From the NCBI GenBank assembly GCA_012031415.1, contig JAAUTN010000011.1, forward strand, positions 1 to 52,817: a stretch of 52,817 nt of DNA, in the 5' to 3' direction. The notes below the pieces were generated by a model that saw only the letters and a program-made list of their open reading frames with translations, made no database searches and had not been told where the DNA came from. A program made the translations under genes and the position numbers. Every line of letters starts with the position of its first letter. The stretch's first letter is position 1. This DNA comes from Leptolyngbyaceae cyanobacterium SM1_4_3 (lineage in GTDB: Bacteria; Cyanobacteriota; Cyanobacteriia; Elainellales; Elainellaceae). This document shows positions 36,071 through 44,497 of the stretch, piece by piece.

Positions 36071-37263
36071 TTAAACGGCGATCGCCTGCCCACCTTTGTT
36101 CAATTTCTGGCAAAATTCCAGCACGGACTGTCTGGCCCACTGGTCAGCCGCCACGATGTCTTCCAGTAACGGAGCCGCATGATTATCAGCCTGGTGCGAT
36201 CGCACACTTGCTCAATCAGCCGAGGAATATCCAAAAACTGAATTTTTTCCTCTAGAAAGAGCGCAACAGCCTGTTCGTTAGCGGCATTGAGAACGGCAGG
36301 CATTGAACCCCCGGCTCGCCCCGCTGCATAGGCTAGCTGCATACACGGGTATTTCTGATGGTCAGGCTCTCGAAACGTTAGATTCCCCGCTTTAACCAGG
36401 TCTAGCCGCTCCCAGTCCGTTGAAATTCGCTCTGGGTAGGAGAGGGCATACAGCAAGGGCAACCGCATATCGGGCAAGCCAAGCTGTGCCAGCACAGAGG
36501 TGTCTTCTAGCTCGATCAGCGAGTGAATAATGCTTTGAGGGTGGATTACGATTTCGATATGGTCATAATTCAACCCAAATAGAAAATGCGCCTCGATCAC
36601 CTCCAACCCCTTGTTCATCAACGTGGCAGAGTCAATGGTAATCTTGCGCCCCATCGTCCAATTGGGGTGCTTTAGCGCGTCGGACACTTTCACAGTCGCC
36701 AACTTCTCAACGGGCAAGTCTCGGAATGCGCCGCCAGAGGCAGTTAGCAAAATTCGCCGCAACCCTCCTTCAGGAACCCCTTGCAGGCATTGAAAAATGG
36801 CGGAGTGTTCTGAGTCGGCAGGCAACAGCTTGATCCCATGCTTTTCGACCAGGGGTAAAACGACTGGGCCGCCTGCAATTAGGGTTTCTTTATTGGCTAG
36901 AGCAATATCTTTCCCAGCTTCGATCGCTGCAATGGTGGGCAAAAGTCCGGCACAGCCTACAATTCCAGTGACGACAGCTTCCGAGTTGCCGTAGCGGGCA
37001 ACCTCGACCACGCCTGATTCGCCTGCTAGCAATATGGGTTGGGGATCAAGGTCAGCGATCGCCTCCTGCAAAACGCCCAACTGAGTTGTGTCACAAATCG
37101 CTGCAATTTGGGGGCGAAACTGGCGAATTTGCTGAGCCAGCAGTTCAGCATTACGTCTGGCTGCCAATCCGACGATCTGAAACTGATCGGGATATTCAGC
37201 CACAATATCCAGGGTTTGAGTGCCGATAGAGCCAGTGGAGCCAAGCAGAGTAATCGGTTTCAA
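36071..37263 (-). CDS. dxr: 1-deoxy-D-xylulose 5-phosphate reductoisomerase, frameshift near the C-terminus
   Basis: A 397-residue Dxr when read across one break near 36196. [20 protein letters not shown] is the NADPH-binding start. [25 protein letters not shown] and [15 protein letters not shown] hold the metal- and substrate-binding residues. The break falls after LIEQVCDR, where a G is missing on the plus strand (GGTGCGATCG instead of GGTGGCGATCG). The true end then reads [23 protein letters not shown] in two parts and finishes at the TAA 36073-36071. Without the correction the frame ends at 36100 with a non-family tail. Dxr makes MEP in isoprenoid, carotenoid and chlorophyll phytol synthesis and is essential in cyanobacteria, so the break is probably a base-calling error. 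Confidence 0.93.
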
Positions 37264-37322
37264 AATTGTTTAAGAATTAAGCAGCAACTCCACTATAGGA
37301 CGCTCTGGGGGCAGGAACCAAG

Positions 37323-37412
37323 CAAACAGGACTGACGCACTTCTCTGAGGACTGACGCACTTCTCTGAGGAACAAGGGGCTTAGGCCCCTTGTTTGCATG
37401 GCGATCGCCTGA
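37323..37412. repeat. GGACTGACGCACTTCTCTGA repeat with tandem 20-base duplication
   Basis: The unit ACTGACGCACTTCTCTGAGG occurs twice in a row, followed by AACAAGGGGCTTAGGCCCCTTGTTT, a 25-base near-perfect palindrome that would fold into a strong hairpin. It is a second copy of the element at 30106-30170, ending in GGCGATCGCCTGAG. It lies between the dxr and metalloprotease genes. Confidence 0.8.
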
Positions 37413-37461
37413 GTTAGGACGGATGGAAAGCGGCAAAGCTTTGACCAGCAAGGTTCGACTC

Positions 37462-37496
37462 CATCCCTCATCCCTCATCCCTCATCCCTCATCCCT
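37462..37496. repeat. Heptanucleotide tandem repeat (CATCCCT)5
   Basis: Five exact copies of CATCCCT. The 3' end of the metalloprotease gene on the minus strand lies inside it, so its last residues (GMRDEG) are encoded by the repeat. Other instances occur at 156-183 and, weaker, near 38803. Confidence 0.9.
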
Positions 37497-38719
37497 ACCG
37501 CCATATCAAGCTGAGCATAATAGACTCCAGCAAAGACGGCAAAACAGTAGATCAAGATGCCAATGGTGTAAACAAAATTGCCGAAAGGCTGGGCTTTAGT
37601 TAAAGAATCTGTTTCTAGCAGCAAGTAGTGCCAGTCGTGATAGCTAGCTTCACCGCCCAACAGCGGCAAGATTCGCTCCTGAGCATCCTTGACGTAGATG
37701 GAGACATCCCAGAAATTTTCTCCAGCCCAGCAGAGAGCGATCGCACTGGCATAGCGTTGTTTTGTATAGAAAAAGTAACCACAGATACCCGCAGGTACCA
37801 AAATCTGCATCAGTGAACCTCCCAAGACATAGATAAATTGTCCAAAGGGAATGAACAGAACGTGTCCTGCCTCGTGAAAAATCAGGTTAACGCCATGCAT
37901 GAACATCATGATGCCGTTGTTGGCAGCTAAAAAGCCGTTGATGGTGTAATCTGAAGCGCTAAACAGCCCATAAAATGCCAGTGCTGAGATGAATCCTAGC
38001 TTGAAATAGTTAAACTTAAACGTCCATTCTGCTGGTGGGGCAGTTTGTTGCACAGAGACAGGTAGAACTTTCGCCGATTTTGGTCGAGCCGCTGGGGAGA
38101 TAGCTTCTGCTACGGACAAAGGAGCTAACAAATCTGCTGCTGGAGCCTGACGCACAAATTCTTCAGTCCAGTCTGGGAAGTCTGCCTCAGTTCGCTTCCC
38201 AAGAACTTGAACTTCTGCAATTAGATCGGTGCTGAATCCAGCCAGTTCTCGCTCGATCAGCGTTACAGCAGCCGTTTGATTTGGGGCTTGGTCAGAACTT
38301 AAATAAACGTGCAAACGGGAGTTTTGTAGCTGAGCTTTGACTTCTACGTTCTGGTGAGCTAGAGCGCGAGTCAGCAGAGCAGCGATCGCCGCTTCATCTC
38401 CCTGTTTCGCTAGTCGCTTGAGCAAGCCCGATCGGTTTGCAGAGCATTGGTCACACCACTCAGGCGGCTGGTCTTGCTGGCAACCATAAACCTGAACAGA
38501 TTTGACCAGCGGCATCTGCAAATCTAGCAACGCACGGTAGATCGGACTGAGACAATCCATTCGCTCAGGCACCTCAGCCGCTTCTAGCATGATCCGCAGA
38601 CAGCCATCGGTCAGAGTTGCTTTTGTGGCGATCGCCTCAGTCCTAAGCGCTCTTTTGATGAATAGGGCGATCGCCTGCTCATTTCCCTGCTTAGCGAGAT
38701 GCAAATCGGGCTGTTCCAT
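37475..38719 (-). CDS. HEAGH-motif membrane metalloprotease with duplicated N-terminal domain
   Basis: A 414-residue protein from ATG 38719; the frame is open to 38830 without family support. Two related units of about 75 residues make up the first 185 residues. Unit 1 starts LAKQGNEQAIALFIKRALRT and ends SVQVYGC, unit 2 starts LAKQGDEAAIAALLTRALAH and ends AEVQVLGK. A proline-rich linker leads to a membrane half with about six hydrophobic segments. It contains LIFHEAGHVLFIPFGQFIYVLGGSLMQILVPAGI near 280-315, an HExxH zinc site of the kind in M50 site-2 proteases. A possible third ligand is Asp in GENFWDVSIYV. Function is unknown. The last six residues come from a heptad repeat. Confidence 0.7.
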   Translation of the reverse strand: MEQPDLHLAKQGNEQAIALFIKRALRTEAIATKATLTDGCLRIMLEAAEVPERMDCLSPIYRALLDLQMPLVKSVQVYGCQQDQPPEWCDQCSANRSGLLKRLAKQGDEAAIAALLTRALAHQNVEVKAQLQNSRLHVYLSSDQAPNQTAAVTLIERELAGFSTDLIAEVQVLGKRTEADFPDWTEEFVRQAPAADLLAPLSVAEAISPAARPKSAKVLPVSVQQTAPPAEWTFKFNYFKLGFISALAFYGLFSASDYTINGFLAANNGIMMFMHGVNLIFHEAGHVLFIPFGQFIYVLGGSLMQILVPAGICGYFFYTKQRYASAIALCWAGENFWDVSIYVKDAQERILPLLGGEASYHDWHYLLLETDSLTKAQPFGNFVYTIGILIYCFAVFAGVYYAQLDMAVGMRDEG

Positions 38720-38838
38720 ACACCCAAACCGTGAAGTATAAAACCCAACTATAACCTCACTCAAATTGCAGATCGCCAGCTTTTGCAGTGAGAGGGACTC
38801 AGATCCATCCCTCATCCTTACTGCTACCATCGCCGTTT

Positions 38839-39393
38839 CTAAGCAAGCCGCTTCTCCAAATACTGTCCGATCATCTGCTGTTCCCCTTCACGGGAAATGA
38901 TGGTTTGGCGGGTGCGATATTGCTGCCCAATTAGCTTGAGTTCTTCCTCAAACACTGAGCCTTTGTACTCCGTTCTGAGACAAAGCGTTTCTGGATTGGA
39001 AAAGTAGAAGTCAGCAGTGACAGGTTTAGAGGTGGCAAAGCCGCGATCGCGATACAGCACGTCTCCCAGCGCACCAAACAGCGTTAACCCTTTGGACTGC
39101 TTCTTCCCAGATACCGAATCGGCGCTATCCCAAGTCACTTCAGCCCCACAGACCATAGACTGGCGATCGGACAACTCATGCAGATCTGCCAGGTGGCACA
39201 ACTCATCACAGCCCTGCTGCAAAAAGCGGATAGTAATGTTGCTAACTATCTCTTTTGTTTCACCATCCGGTAGCGTGTAGTAGCGACGTTCCGAGCGCCA
39301 CTGCCCCGCCGAGCGGCGAAAAAACTTGCTAATTAGAGATTCGCTTGTGGTAGCGATGCTTGAAGATACAATCACCCGACTCATTCCTTTCAT
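38839..39393 (-). CDS. Phycobiliprotein lyase, CpcS/CpeS family
   Basis: A 184-residue member of the CpcS/CpeS (DUF1001) lipocalin-like lyases. ESLISKFFRRSAGQWRSERRYYTLPDGETKEIVSNITIRFL is the typical beginning. CHLADLHEL, EVTWDSADSVSGKKQSKGLTLFG, VYFYFSNPETLCLRTEYKGS-like text and ERLWF-equivalent FEEELKLIGQQYRTRQTIISREGEQQMIGQYLEKRL complete the fold. Family members attach phycocyanobilin or phycoerythrobilin to Cys-82/84 of allophycocyanin or phycocyanin subunits, sometimes as S/U heterodimers. Which subfamily this belongs to is unclear. ATG 39393 is chosen; ATG 39384 is also possible. Together with cpcT it points to a phycobilisome-containing organism. Confidence 0.85.
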   Translation of the reverse strand: MKGMSRVIVSSSIATTSESLISKFFRRSAGQWRSERRYYTLPDGETKEIVSNITIRFLQQGCDELCHLADLHELSDRQSMVCGAEVTWDSADSVSGKKQSKGLTLFGALGDVLYRDRGFATSKPVTADFYFSNPETLCLRTEYKGSVFEEELKLIGQQYRTRQTIISREGEQQMIGQYLEKRLA

Positions 39394-39629
39394 AGAAGCA
39401 ACTGGATTGAAAGTTGATACACAGTTACGGATCAACTTCCAGTACTCTGTTATTTTTCTTAATACTATTCATACTGTCCTGGAATAGCAATGGTTGACAG
39501 GTAGATTTACAGCTTGCCTGGTCTATGCCCAGAGGTAAGTTTGAGCCGGACAACCGATGTAGCGCCGTACTGCAATTCCTGAAAGAAGCTTAAATGTCTT
39601 GAAAAGAGAAATATCTGCACAGGTTATTC

Positions 39630-40355
39630 ATGAAACCCTATCAAAGAATCCCCATTTTGGAATGTGGAGAGCCGCTAATTCCCATTCCACTGGAATTGTT
39701 TGCCGTAGAAGAGCCACACCCTTATGCTAAATTATCTGCACCCTACGGTGGGCGATCGCCTTATTACTTGCGTCAGGCTGTGTTGGAAGGATTAATTACA
39801 GCGCAAGACCATCTGCAACAGCTATATCCCCGCTGGCGGGTTCAAATTTTTGATGCTTACCGACCGATTGCCGTGCAACAGTTTATGGTGGACTATACCT
39901 TCGCTGAAACTGCACGGGCACAGGGGTTCAGTCCCGATCGCCTGACGAATGAACAGCGTCAGGCAATTTTAGAGCAGGTCTATCAGTTTTGGGCACTGCC
40001 CAGCGACGACCCAACCATGCCCCCGCCTCACAGCACGGGTGCAGCGGTTGATGTAACCCTGGTCAACGATCAGGGACAGGTCGTAAACATGGGTTCTCCC
40101 ATTGACGAGCTTTCTCCTCGCTCCTATCCTGACCATTTTGCGACCGTCCCAGTTGATCAGAGTCCACAGCAGCAAAGCTTACGCGAAACGTTTCATCGTA
40201 ATCGTCAGTTGCTACGCAATGTCATGATTAGAGCCGGGTTTCGGCAACATCCCCGTGAGTGGTGGCACTTTTCTCAAGGGGATCAGATGTGGGCCTGGCT
40301 GATGAATCTAGAAAGCTCTGACACAATGCTGATTGCTCACTATGGAGCGGTCTAG
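39630..40355 (+). CDS. VanX-like D-Ala-D-Ala dipeptidase (peptidase M15D)
   Basis: A 241-residue zinc peptidase. IFDAYRPIAVQQFM holds the substrate-binding Arg near 77. The metal-binding PPHSTGAAVDVTLVN (His and Asp of SxHxxGxAxD) is near 132-146. REWWHFSQGDQMWAWL near 209 gives the catalytic Glu and third zinc ligand His. VanX-type enzymes cut D-alanyl-D-alanine, which outside vancomycin producers suggests peptidoglycan recycling. There is no vanA/vanH partner here, so resistance is not implied. No signal peptide is visible, which favours a cytoplasmic site. Confidence 0.88.
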   Translation: MKPYQRIPILECGEPLIPIPLELFAVEEPHPYAKLSAPYGGRSPYYLRQAVLEGLITAQDHLQQLYPRWRVQIFDAYRPIAVQQFMVDYTFAETARAQGFSPDRLTNEQRQAILEQVYQFWALPSDDPTMPPPHSTGAAVDVTLVNDQGQVVNMGSPIDELSPRSYPDHFATVPVDQSPQQQSLRETFHRNRQLLRNVMIRAGFRQHPREWWHFSQGDQMWAWLMNLESSDTMLIAHYGAV

Positions 40356-40425
40356 ATGGAGCGGTCTAGATGGGAGTTTGATGAGAGTTTAAGGGAATGG
40401 CGATCGCCCTCACTCCAAAATCATC

Positions 40426-40872
40426 TCAATTACCAAAGGCACCACTACTACAGTAATTATTTACCTCCGTAACCAGTTCAGGTTCTTCAGAAACCGCCTG
40501 CTGAAGCGCATCATAAGCTTGCTGGGCGGCCTGATTGTCCTGTGCATTGACGGCCTCAACCAAATTACGGGTAGACTCGCTCGTGCTGGTATAGATGGCG
40601 ATAAAAGATTCCTGGTAAGTCTGAAGCTGCTCATCTGTTAGCTCAATTGCCTCCAGATTTGTCCTTGCCTGCTCAGCTGTGTCCGCAATTCGCAAAAAAG
40701 CCGCCGGATCGTCTGGACTCGCATTCTCAGTAATTGCCTGTACATCTGTCACCGCTTGATTGGCAACTTCAATGAGTTGGTTACACTGCGCTACTTTGTT
40801 CTGGCTACAGCCGACCGCAGCAATTCCCAGCGCAGCCAACCAAATAACCGCCCGTTTTCGGGAAAAGAGCAT
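40426..40872 (-). CDS. Putative lipoprotein, helical
   Basis: A 148-residue protein. MLFSRKRAVIWLAALGIAAVGCSQNK is a lipoprotein signal with a lipobox at AAVGC, Cys22. The mature part is helical and acidic, with two cysteines (AQCNQLI and NYCSSG) that could form a disulfide. Heptad-like Ala/Gln patterning such as QAVTDVQAI and QDNQAAQQAYDALQQAV is present. It is not recognised as a named family. It is likely anchored in the outer or plasma membrane facing the periplasm. Single gene. Confidence 0.75.
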   Translation of the reverse strand: MLFSRKRAVIWLAALGIAAVGCSQNKVAQCNQLIEVANQAVTDVQAITENASPDDPAAFLRIADTAEQARTNLEAIELTDEQLQTYQESFIAIYTSTSESTRNLVEAVNAQDNQAAQQAYDALQQAVSEEPELVTEVNNYCSSGAFGN

Positions 40873-40968
40873 CTAGAATTCTCCTGAACGTTCATCAACG
40901 GTAGCTTTAAAGATTAAATCAGGAGTTTGGAGATTGAGAGAAGGGCATATCAATTCCTTGCTTCTTGT

Positions 40969-41445
40969 CTACACTTCCTGGGGATTAAGTCGCATCAATT
41001 CCCAGGTGGTGTAAGTGCCAACTGGACTCCACAGCAGGTAAGGTACTAACAAAACCGATGCCCAAACTGAGATGGGCAGGACCAAAATTGCTAAAATCGC
41101 CCCAATGACAAAGCCTATCCCCCCGATGATGGTTCCGGCTTTGAGACTCCGCAGGGTCAACATTACTGAGTTGTAGGACAGCGTGACAAGCTCTAGCAGG
41201 AGGTATAGCCCCATCAACAGCCAGGTTTTACGGCTGCCAGGGTCATGTTCCCAAACAATGTAGGCAGACCATGCGCCGCAGATGAAAACGGCTGTCCAAA
41301 TTAGCGGAATCAGCGACTCAAAGGTTAGCCAGTAGGGACGACGCAGCCGCCTGAACCACTTCACACCGCCAGGTGGCACCAACGATCCACCGATTCCACC
41401 CAAAATCAGCGCGACTCCCCCAATAATCATCCAGGATCTGATCAT
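40969..41445 (-). CDS. tspO: TspO/MBR family protein
   Basis: A 158-residue membrane protein with five hydrophobic helices. RPYWLTFESLIPLIWTAVFICGAWSAYIVWEH has the family W-rich helix pattern, later WASVLLVPYLLWSPVGTYTTWELMRLNP ends it. TspO binds porphyrins and related ligands. In cyanobacteria it has been connected to stress and tetrapyrrole handling, though the mechanism is unclear. ATG 41445 is preceded by AAGGGTGAGG; a 222-codon frame reaching to 41637 would read through the palindrome at 41595-41647 and is not family-like. Confidence 0.88.
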   Translation of the reverse strand: MIRSWMIIGGVALILGGIGGSLVPPGGVKWFRRLRRPYWLTFESLIPLIWTAVFICGAWSAYIVWEHDPGSRKTWLLMGLYLLLELVTLSYNSVMLTLRSLKAGTIIGGIGFVIGAILAILVLPISVWASVLLVPYLLWSPVGTYTTWELMRLNPQEV

Positions 41446-41971
41446 GACCTCACCCTTAGCTGCTCTTGCCCTGTAATGTTTGGGGTTGCAGCCGTAGAAT
41501 AGCTTAATTGCATCGCTATAGTTGCAGGTTTGAACCAATCTGTAATCAATCTCTAGAGGTGTGTGGAGTTTAAGGATCACAGATTGAATAAAACCTGATA
41601 TTTTTTGGAAGTGCCGCGCTGAGTGCAGCACTTCCAAAAAATATCAGATTAATTAATTCGCGATTTTTAGGATTGAGAATCAGGTGATGTTATAACCTCA
41701 ACTGCAAGTGGCAACCGATTTAGAGAGTTGGCAGAATAGAGGGAAGAAGACGGTTTTTGGCGATCGCGCCGCTTTGTGATTTACAAACTGTTTTGCGCCT
41801 CACCACAATGACCTGGGATAAGTCAATGGCTCTGAAGCTGATGAGTCTAATTCTGTTTAAGCCCGTCACTTAACGTGATGTGTAGAAGCATTTTTAAGCG
41901 TTTACAGTACAGTTCTAGCCCGACTTCCTGGGATACAATCACTCCCTGACCCAAGAACTGAAGTAGGAAGG
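41446..41971. other. 526-base divergent intergenic region between tspO and the glycosidase gene
   Basis: It contains the 20-base perfect inverted repeat at 41595-41647 and otherwise only noncoding sequence. It must hold the promoters of both divergent genes. I did not find a convincing -35/-10 pair. Confidence 0.5.
41595..41647. repeat. Perfect 20-bp inverted repeat with 13-base loop
   Basis: CTGATATTTTTTGGAAGTGC (41595-41614) is exactly complementary to 41628-41647. The 13 bases between are CGCGCTGAGTGCA. It is about 150 bases before the tspO start and 325 before the glycosidase start, so it is unlikely to be a simple terminator. It may be a structured RNA, a dimer-binding site or a MITE-like insertion. 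Confidence 0.8.
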
Positions 41972-44317
41972 ATGTCAGACATTCTCGAGATCGATGGTAG
42001 AACTTTCATTCCCGCTGATCAGGCCCCTCTTCCGGAGTGGCCTTGTGTTCTGGTAGAACGCCCTCAGCCCACACTGACTCTCAAAGACGATGACCTGTTT
42101 TTAGTGACCGACACACTTGGCAACATTGGTGGATGTTTGGTCAATGAGCAAACCACCAGCATGGGATTGTTTTGTCGAGACACGCGATTTCTCAGTCGTC
42201 TGGAATTGCAGCTTGAAGGTCGTGCGCCAATTTTGCTAAGCAGCGATGCCCGTAAGGGGTTTGCCCTTTCGGTGTTGTGTGCTAACCCCCATCTAGATAG
42301 CGGCATTTTGGCAGAAACAATTGGCATTCAGCGAGATATTGTGCTGAATGGTGGCTTGTTTGAAGAGTTGACCATTACCAACTACAGCACCCGTCCCGTC
42401 AAGTTTGAGTTAACTCTCAGTTTCGATGCTGACTTTGTTGACCTATTTGAGGTGCGGGGTGCGGATCGCGAAAAACGCGGGCAATTGCTATGGCTCACGC
42501 AAACCCCAGAGGAGAAACCTACTTCTACTGAGCTACCCGTGCTGACAAACGTGGGCGATCGCTTTCGGGGCGCATCTGCTGAAGAGTTAGCCATGTTGGA
42601 AGAACTGGCGCGATCGCAGGATATTCCCTGGAATGGCGATGTCGATCGCCCTCCCCAAGAGTTGACCATTGCCTATCACGGGCTAGACGGCGCTCTGATG
42701 GAGTCTCGCATTCAGTTTTGCCATCGCCAGCCCGACTCCTTTAAAGGATTTACAGCAATCTGGCAGCTAGAGCTTGCGTCTCATGAAACACAGCGCCTGG
42801 GCTATCGGCTTCAGCTATTGACCAACAACCGCCACGCCTCAACGGTGAGCGTACCTATGACGTTGATGCAGGCCAAGGCCGCAGAACTATTGGAGGAACA
42901 AAGCTGGCGATCGCTAGTGACCCAAATTCGCACCGACAATCGGGGCTTTAACCAGGTGATTGAGCGGGCAGAGCAAGACGTTTATCTGCTGCGGCAAACC
43001 TTTGGTAAAGGCAAGATTTTGTCGGCTGGAGTGCCCTGGTTTTCGACTTTGTTTGGACGCGACTCGATTATTGCGGCTTCTCAAACGCTGATTCTTGACC
43101 CTACGATCGCCAAAGAAACGCTGACCGTCCTGGCTCAGTATCAGGGTAAAACGGACGATGACTGGCGCGAAGAAGAGCCGGGTAAAATCCTGCATGAGTT
43201 GCGCCTGGGCGAGATGGCTCGCTGCCATGAGGTTCCCCATACGCCCTACTATGGCACTGTAGACGCAACTCCGCTGTGGCTAATGCTCTACTCTGAACAT
43301 TATGCCTGGACCCACGACCGGGAAACCCTCGATCGCCTGTGGCCAAACGCACTGGCAGCGATGGATTGGGTTGACTATAACTGCCAGGAGACGGGCTACC
43401 TCAGCTACAACCGCAGATCAAAGCGAGGACTGGCCAATCAAGGCTGGAAAGACTCGAATGATTGCATTGTCAACCGCAAAGGAGAACTGGCAACCGGGGC
43501 GATCGCTCTCTGCGAAGTCCAAGCTTATGTCTACGCAGCTAAAGTTCGCCTGAGCGAAATCGCCCGAATGAAGAAGCGGCTTGACCTGGCAGATCGCTGG
43601 CAAGAAGAAGCCAAAGAACTGAAAACTCGGTTCAATCAAGACTTTTGGATGACCGATCAAGACTACTGTGCGCTAGCGCTCGACGGCAACGGCAACCCAG
43701 TAGACAGCATCACTTCTAACCCCGGTCACTGTCTCAACTTAGGCATTCTAACCCCTGAGCAGGCTCAGAGCGTTGCAGAACGGCTTCACGCGCCAGATAT
43801 GTTCAACGGCTGGGGCATCCGCACTCTCAGCAGCCTTTCCCCTGCTTACAATCCGATGGGCTATCATGTTGGCTCTGTCTGGCCGCATGACAACGGCATG
43901 ATTGTGCAAGGGTTGCGATCGCTAGGTCTAGTCGATCAGGCGCTAGAAGTTGCTCAGGGCTTAGTAGACATGACCCTCCAGCAGCCTTACCAGCGTCCGC
44001 CAGAGCTATTCTGTGGTTACGATCGCACCGATGACAGCGGCCCCGTGCAGTACCCCGTCGCCTGCTCACCTCAGGCCTGGGCAACGGGCACTATTTTTCA
44101 ACTGCTGCAAATGATGATTAATCTGGTGCCCGACGCACCCAGCAACTACCTGCGGGTAATCGACCCGAACCTACCAGAGTCGATCAACCACCTGTCTTTG
44201 CACAACTTGAGAATCGGGCAAACGCTGTTAGATCTGGAGTTTGAGCGCTCTGGCAATGCCACCGCCTGTCGAGTCACTCGAAAGCGGGGCAACCTGCGAG
44301 TCGTGATCGAGGCTTGA
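41972..44317 (+). CDS. Glycogen-debranching-type amylo-alpha-1,6-glucosidase family protein
   Basis: A 781-residue protein. An N-terminal glycogen-debranching domain (about 30-290) has TDTLGNIGGCLVNEQTTSMGLFCRDTRFLSRLEL. A C-terminal six-hairpin glycosidase domain spans about 320-740 with GVPWFSTLFGRDSIIAASQTL, GWKDSNDCIVN and WPHDNGMIVQGLRS. Members of this group are annotated as amylo-alpha-1,6-glucosidases or trehalose/glucosylglycerate hydrolase relatives. The acids in RDSI and the DSND region are likely the catalytic pair. It is probably cytoplasmic, with a role in glycogen or compatible-solute turnover. Single gene with a hairpin after it. Confidence 0.85.
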   Translation: MSDILEIDGRTFIPADQAPLPEWPCVLVERPQPTLTLKDDDLFLVTDTLGNIGGCLVNEQTTSMGLFCRDTRFLSRLELQLEGRAPILLSSDARKGFALSVLCANPHLDSGILAETIGIQRDIVLNGGLFEELTITNYSTRPVKFELTLSFDADFVDLFEVRGADREKRGQLLWLTQTPEEKPTSTELPVLTNVGDRFRGASAEELAMLEELARSQDIPWNGDVDRPPQELTIAYHGLDGALMESRIQFCHRQPDSFKGFTAIWQLELASHETQRLGYRLQLLTNNRHASTVSVPMTLMQAKAAELLEEQSWRSLVTQIRTDNRGFNQVIERAEQDVYLLRQTFGKGKILSAGVPWFSTLFGRDSIIAASQTLILDPTIAKETLTVLAQYQGKTDDDWREEEPGKILHELRLGEMARCHEVPHTPYYGTVDATPLWLMLYSEHYAWTHDRETLDRLWPNALAAMDWVDYNCQETGYLSYNRRSKRGLANQGWKDSNDCIVNRKGELATGAIALCEVQAYVYAAKVRLSEIARMKKRLDLADRWQEEAKELKTRFNQDFWMTDQDYCALALDGNGNPVDSITSNPGHCLNLGILTPEQAQSVAERLHAPDMFNGWGIRTLSSLSPAYNPMGYHVGSVWPHDNGMIVQGLRSLGLVDQALEVAQGLVDMTLQQPYQRPPELFCGYDRTDDSGPVQYPVACSPQAWATGTIFQLLQMMINLVPDAPSNYLRVIDPNLPESINHLSLHNLRIGQTLLDLEFERSGNATACRVTRKRGNLRVVIEA

Positions 44318-44345
44318 GCTCAGGCGATGGGAGTGTATTCAGATC

Positions 44346-44384
44346 TTTATGTAAATGCGGACATTCTGCCCGCATTTACATAAA
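44346..44384. terminator. 15-bp perfect hairpin after the glycosidase gene
   Basis: TTTATGTAAATGCGG (44346-44360) is the exact reverse complement of 44370-44384, with a nine-base loop. It lies 28 bases past the glycosidase stop and is a plausible transcription terminator, although the following bases are A-rich rather than T-rich. Confidence 0.6.
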
Positions 44385-44497
44385 AATAGAATCGGTCTTG
44401 CGATGGGGAATGGGTTGTCCGCTCCCCATTTGCTGGCCCAAAGTTAAAGCTGAAAACATAAAAAACACGTAGCCGTATATCGTGCCAATCGTTCAGG

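Noticed and set aside
37440-37470. tRNA-like GGTTCGACTCC
   Set aside because: No acceptor or anticodon stem can be formed around it and no tRNA was found elsewhere in the window.
37462-37496. CRISPR-like array
   Set aside because: Seven-base units directly abut with no spacers, so it is a simple tandem repeat. No cas gene is in the window.
39630-40355. Vancomycin-resistance gene
   Set aside because: No vanH or vanA ligase is adjacent; VanX-like M15D enzymes are common in organisms without resistance.
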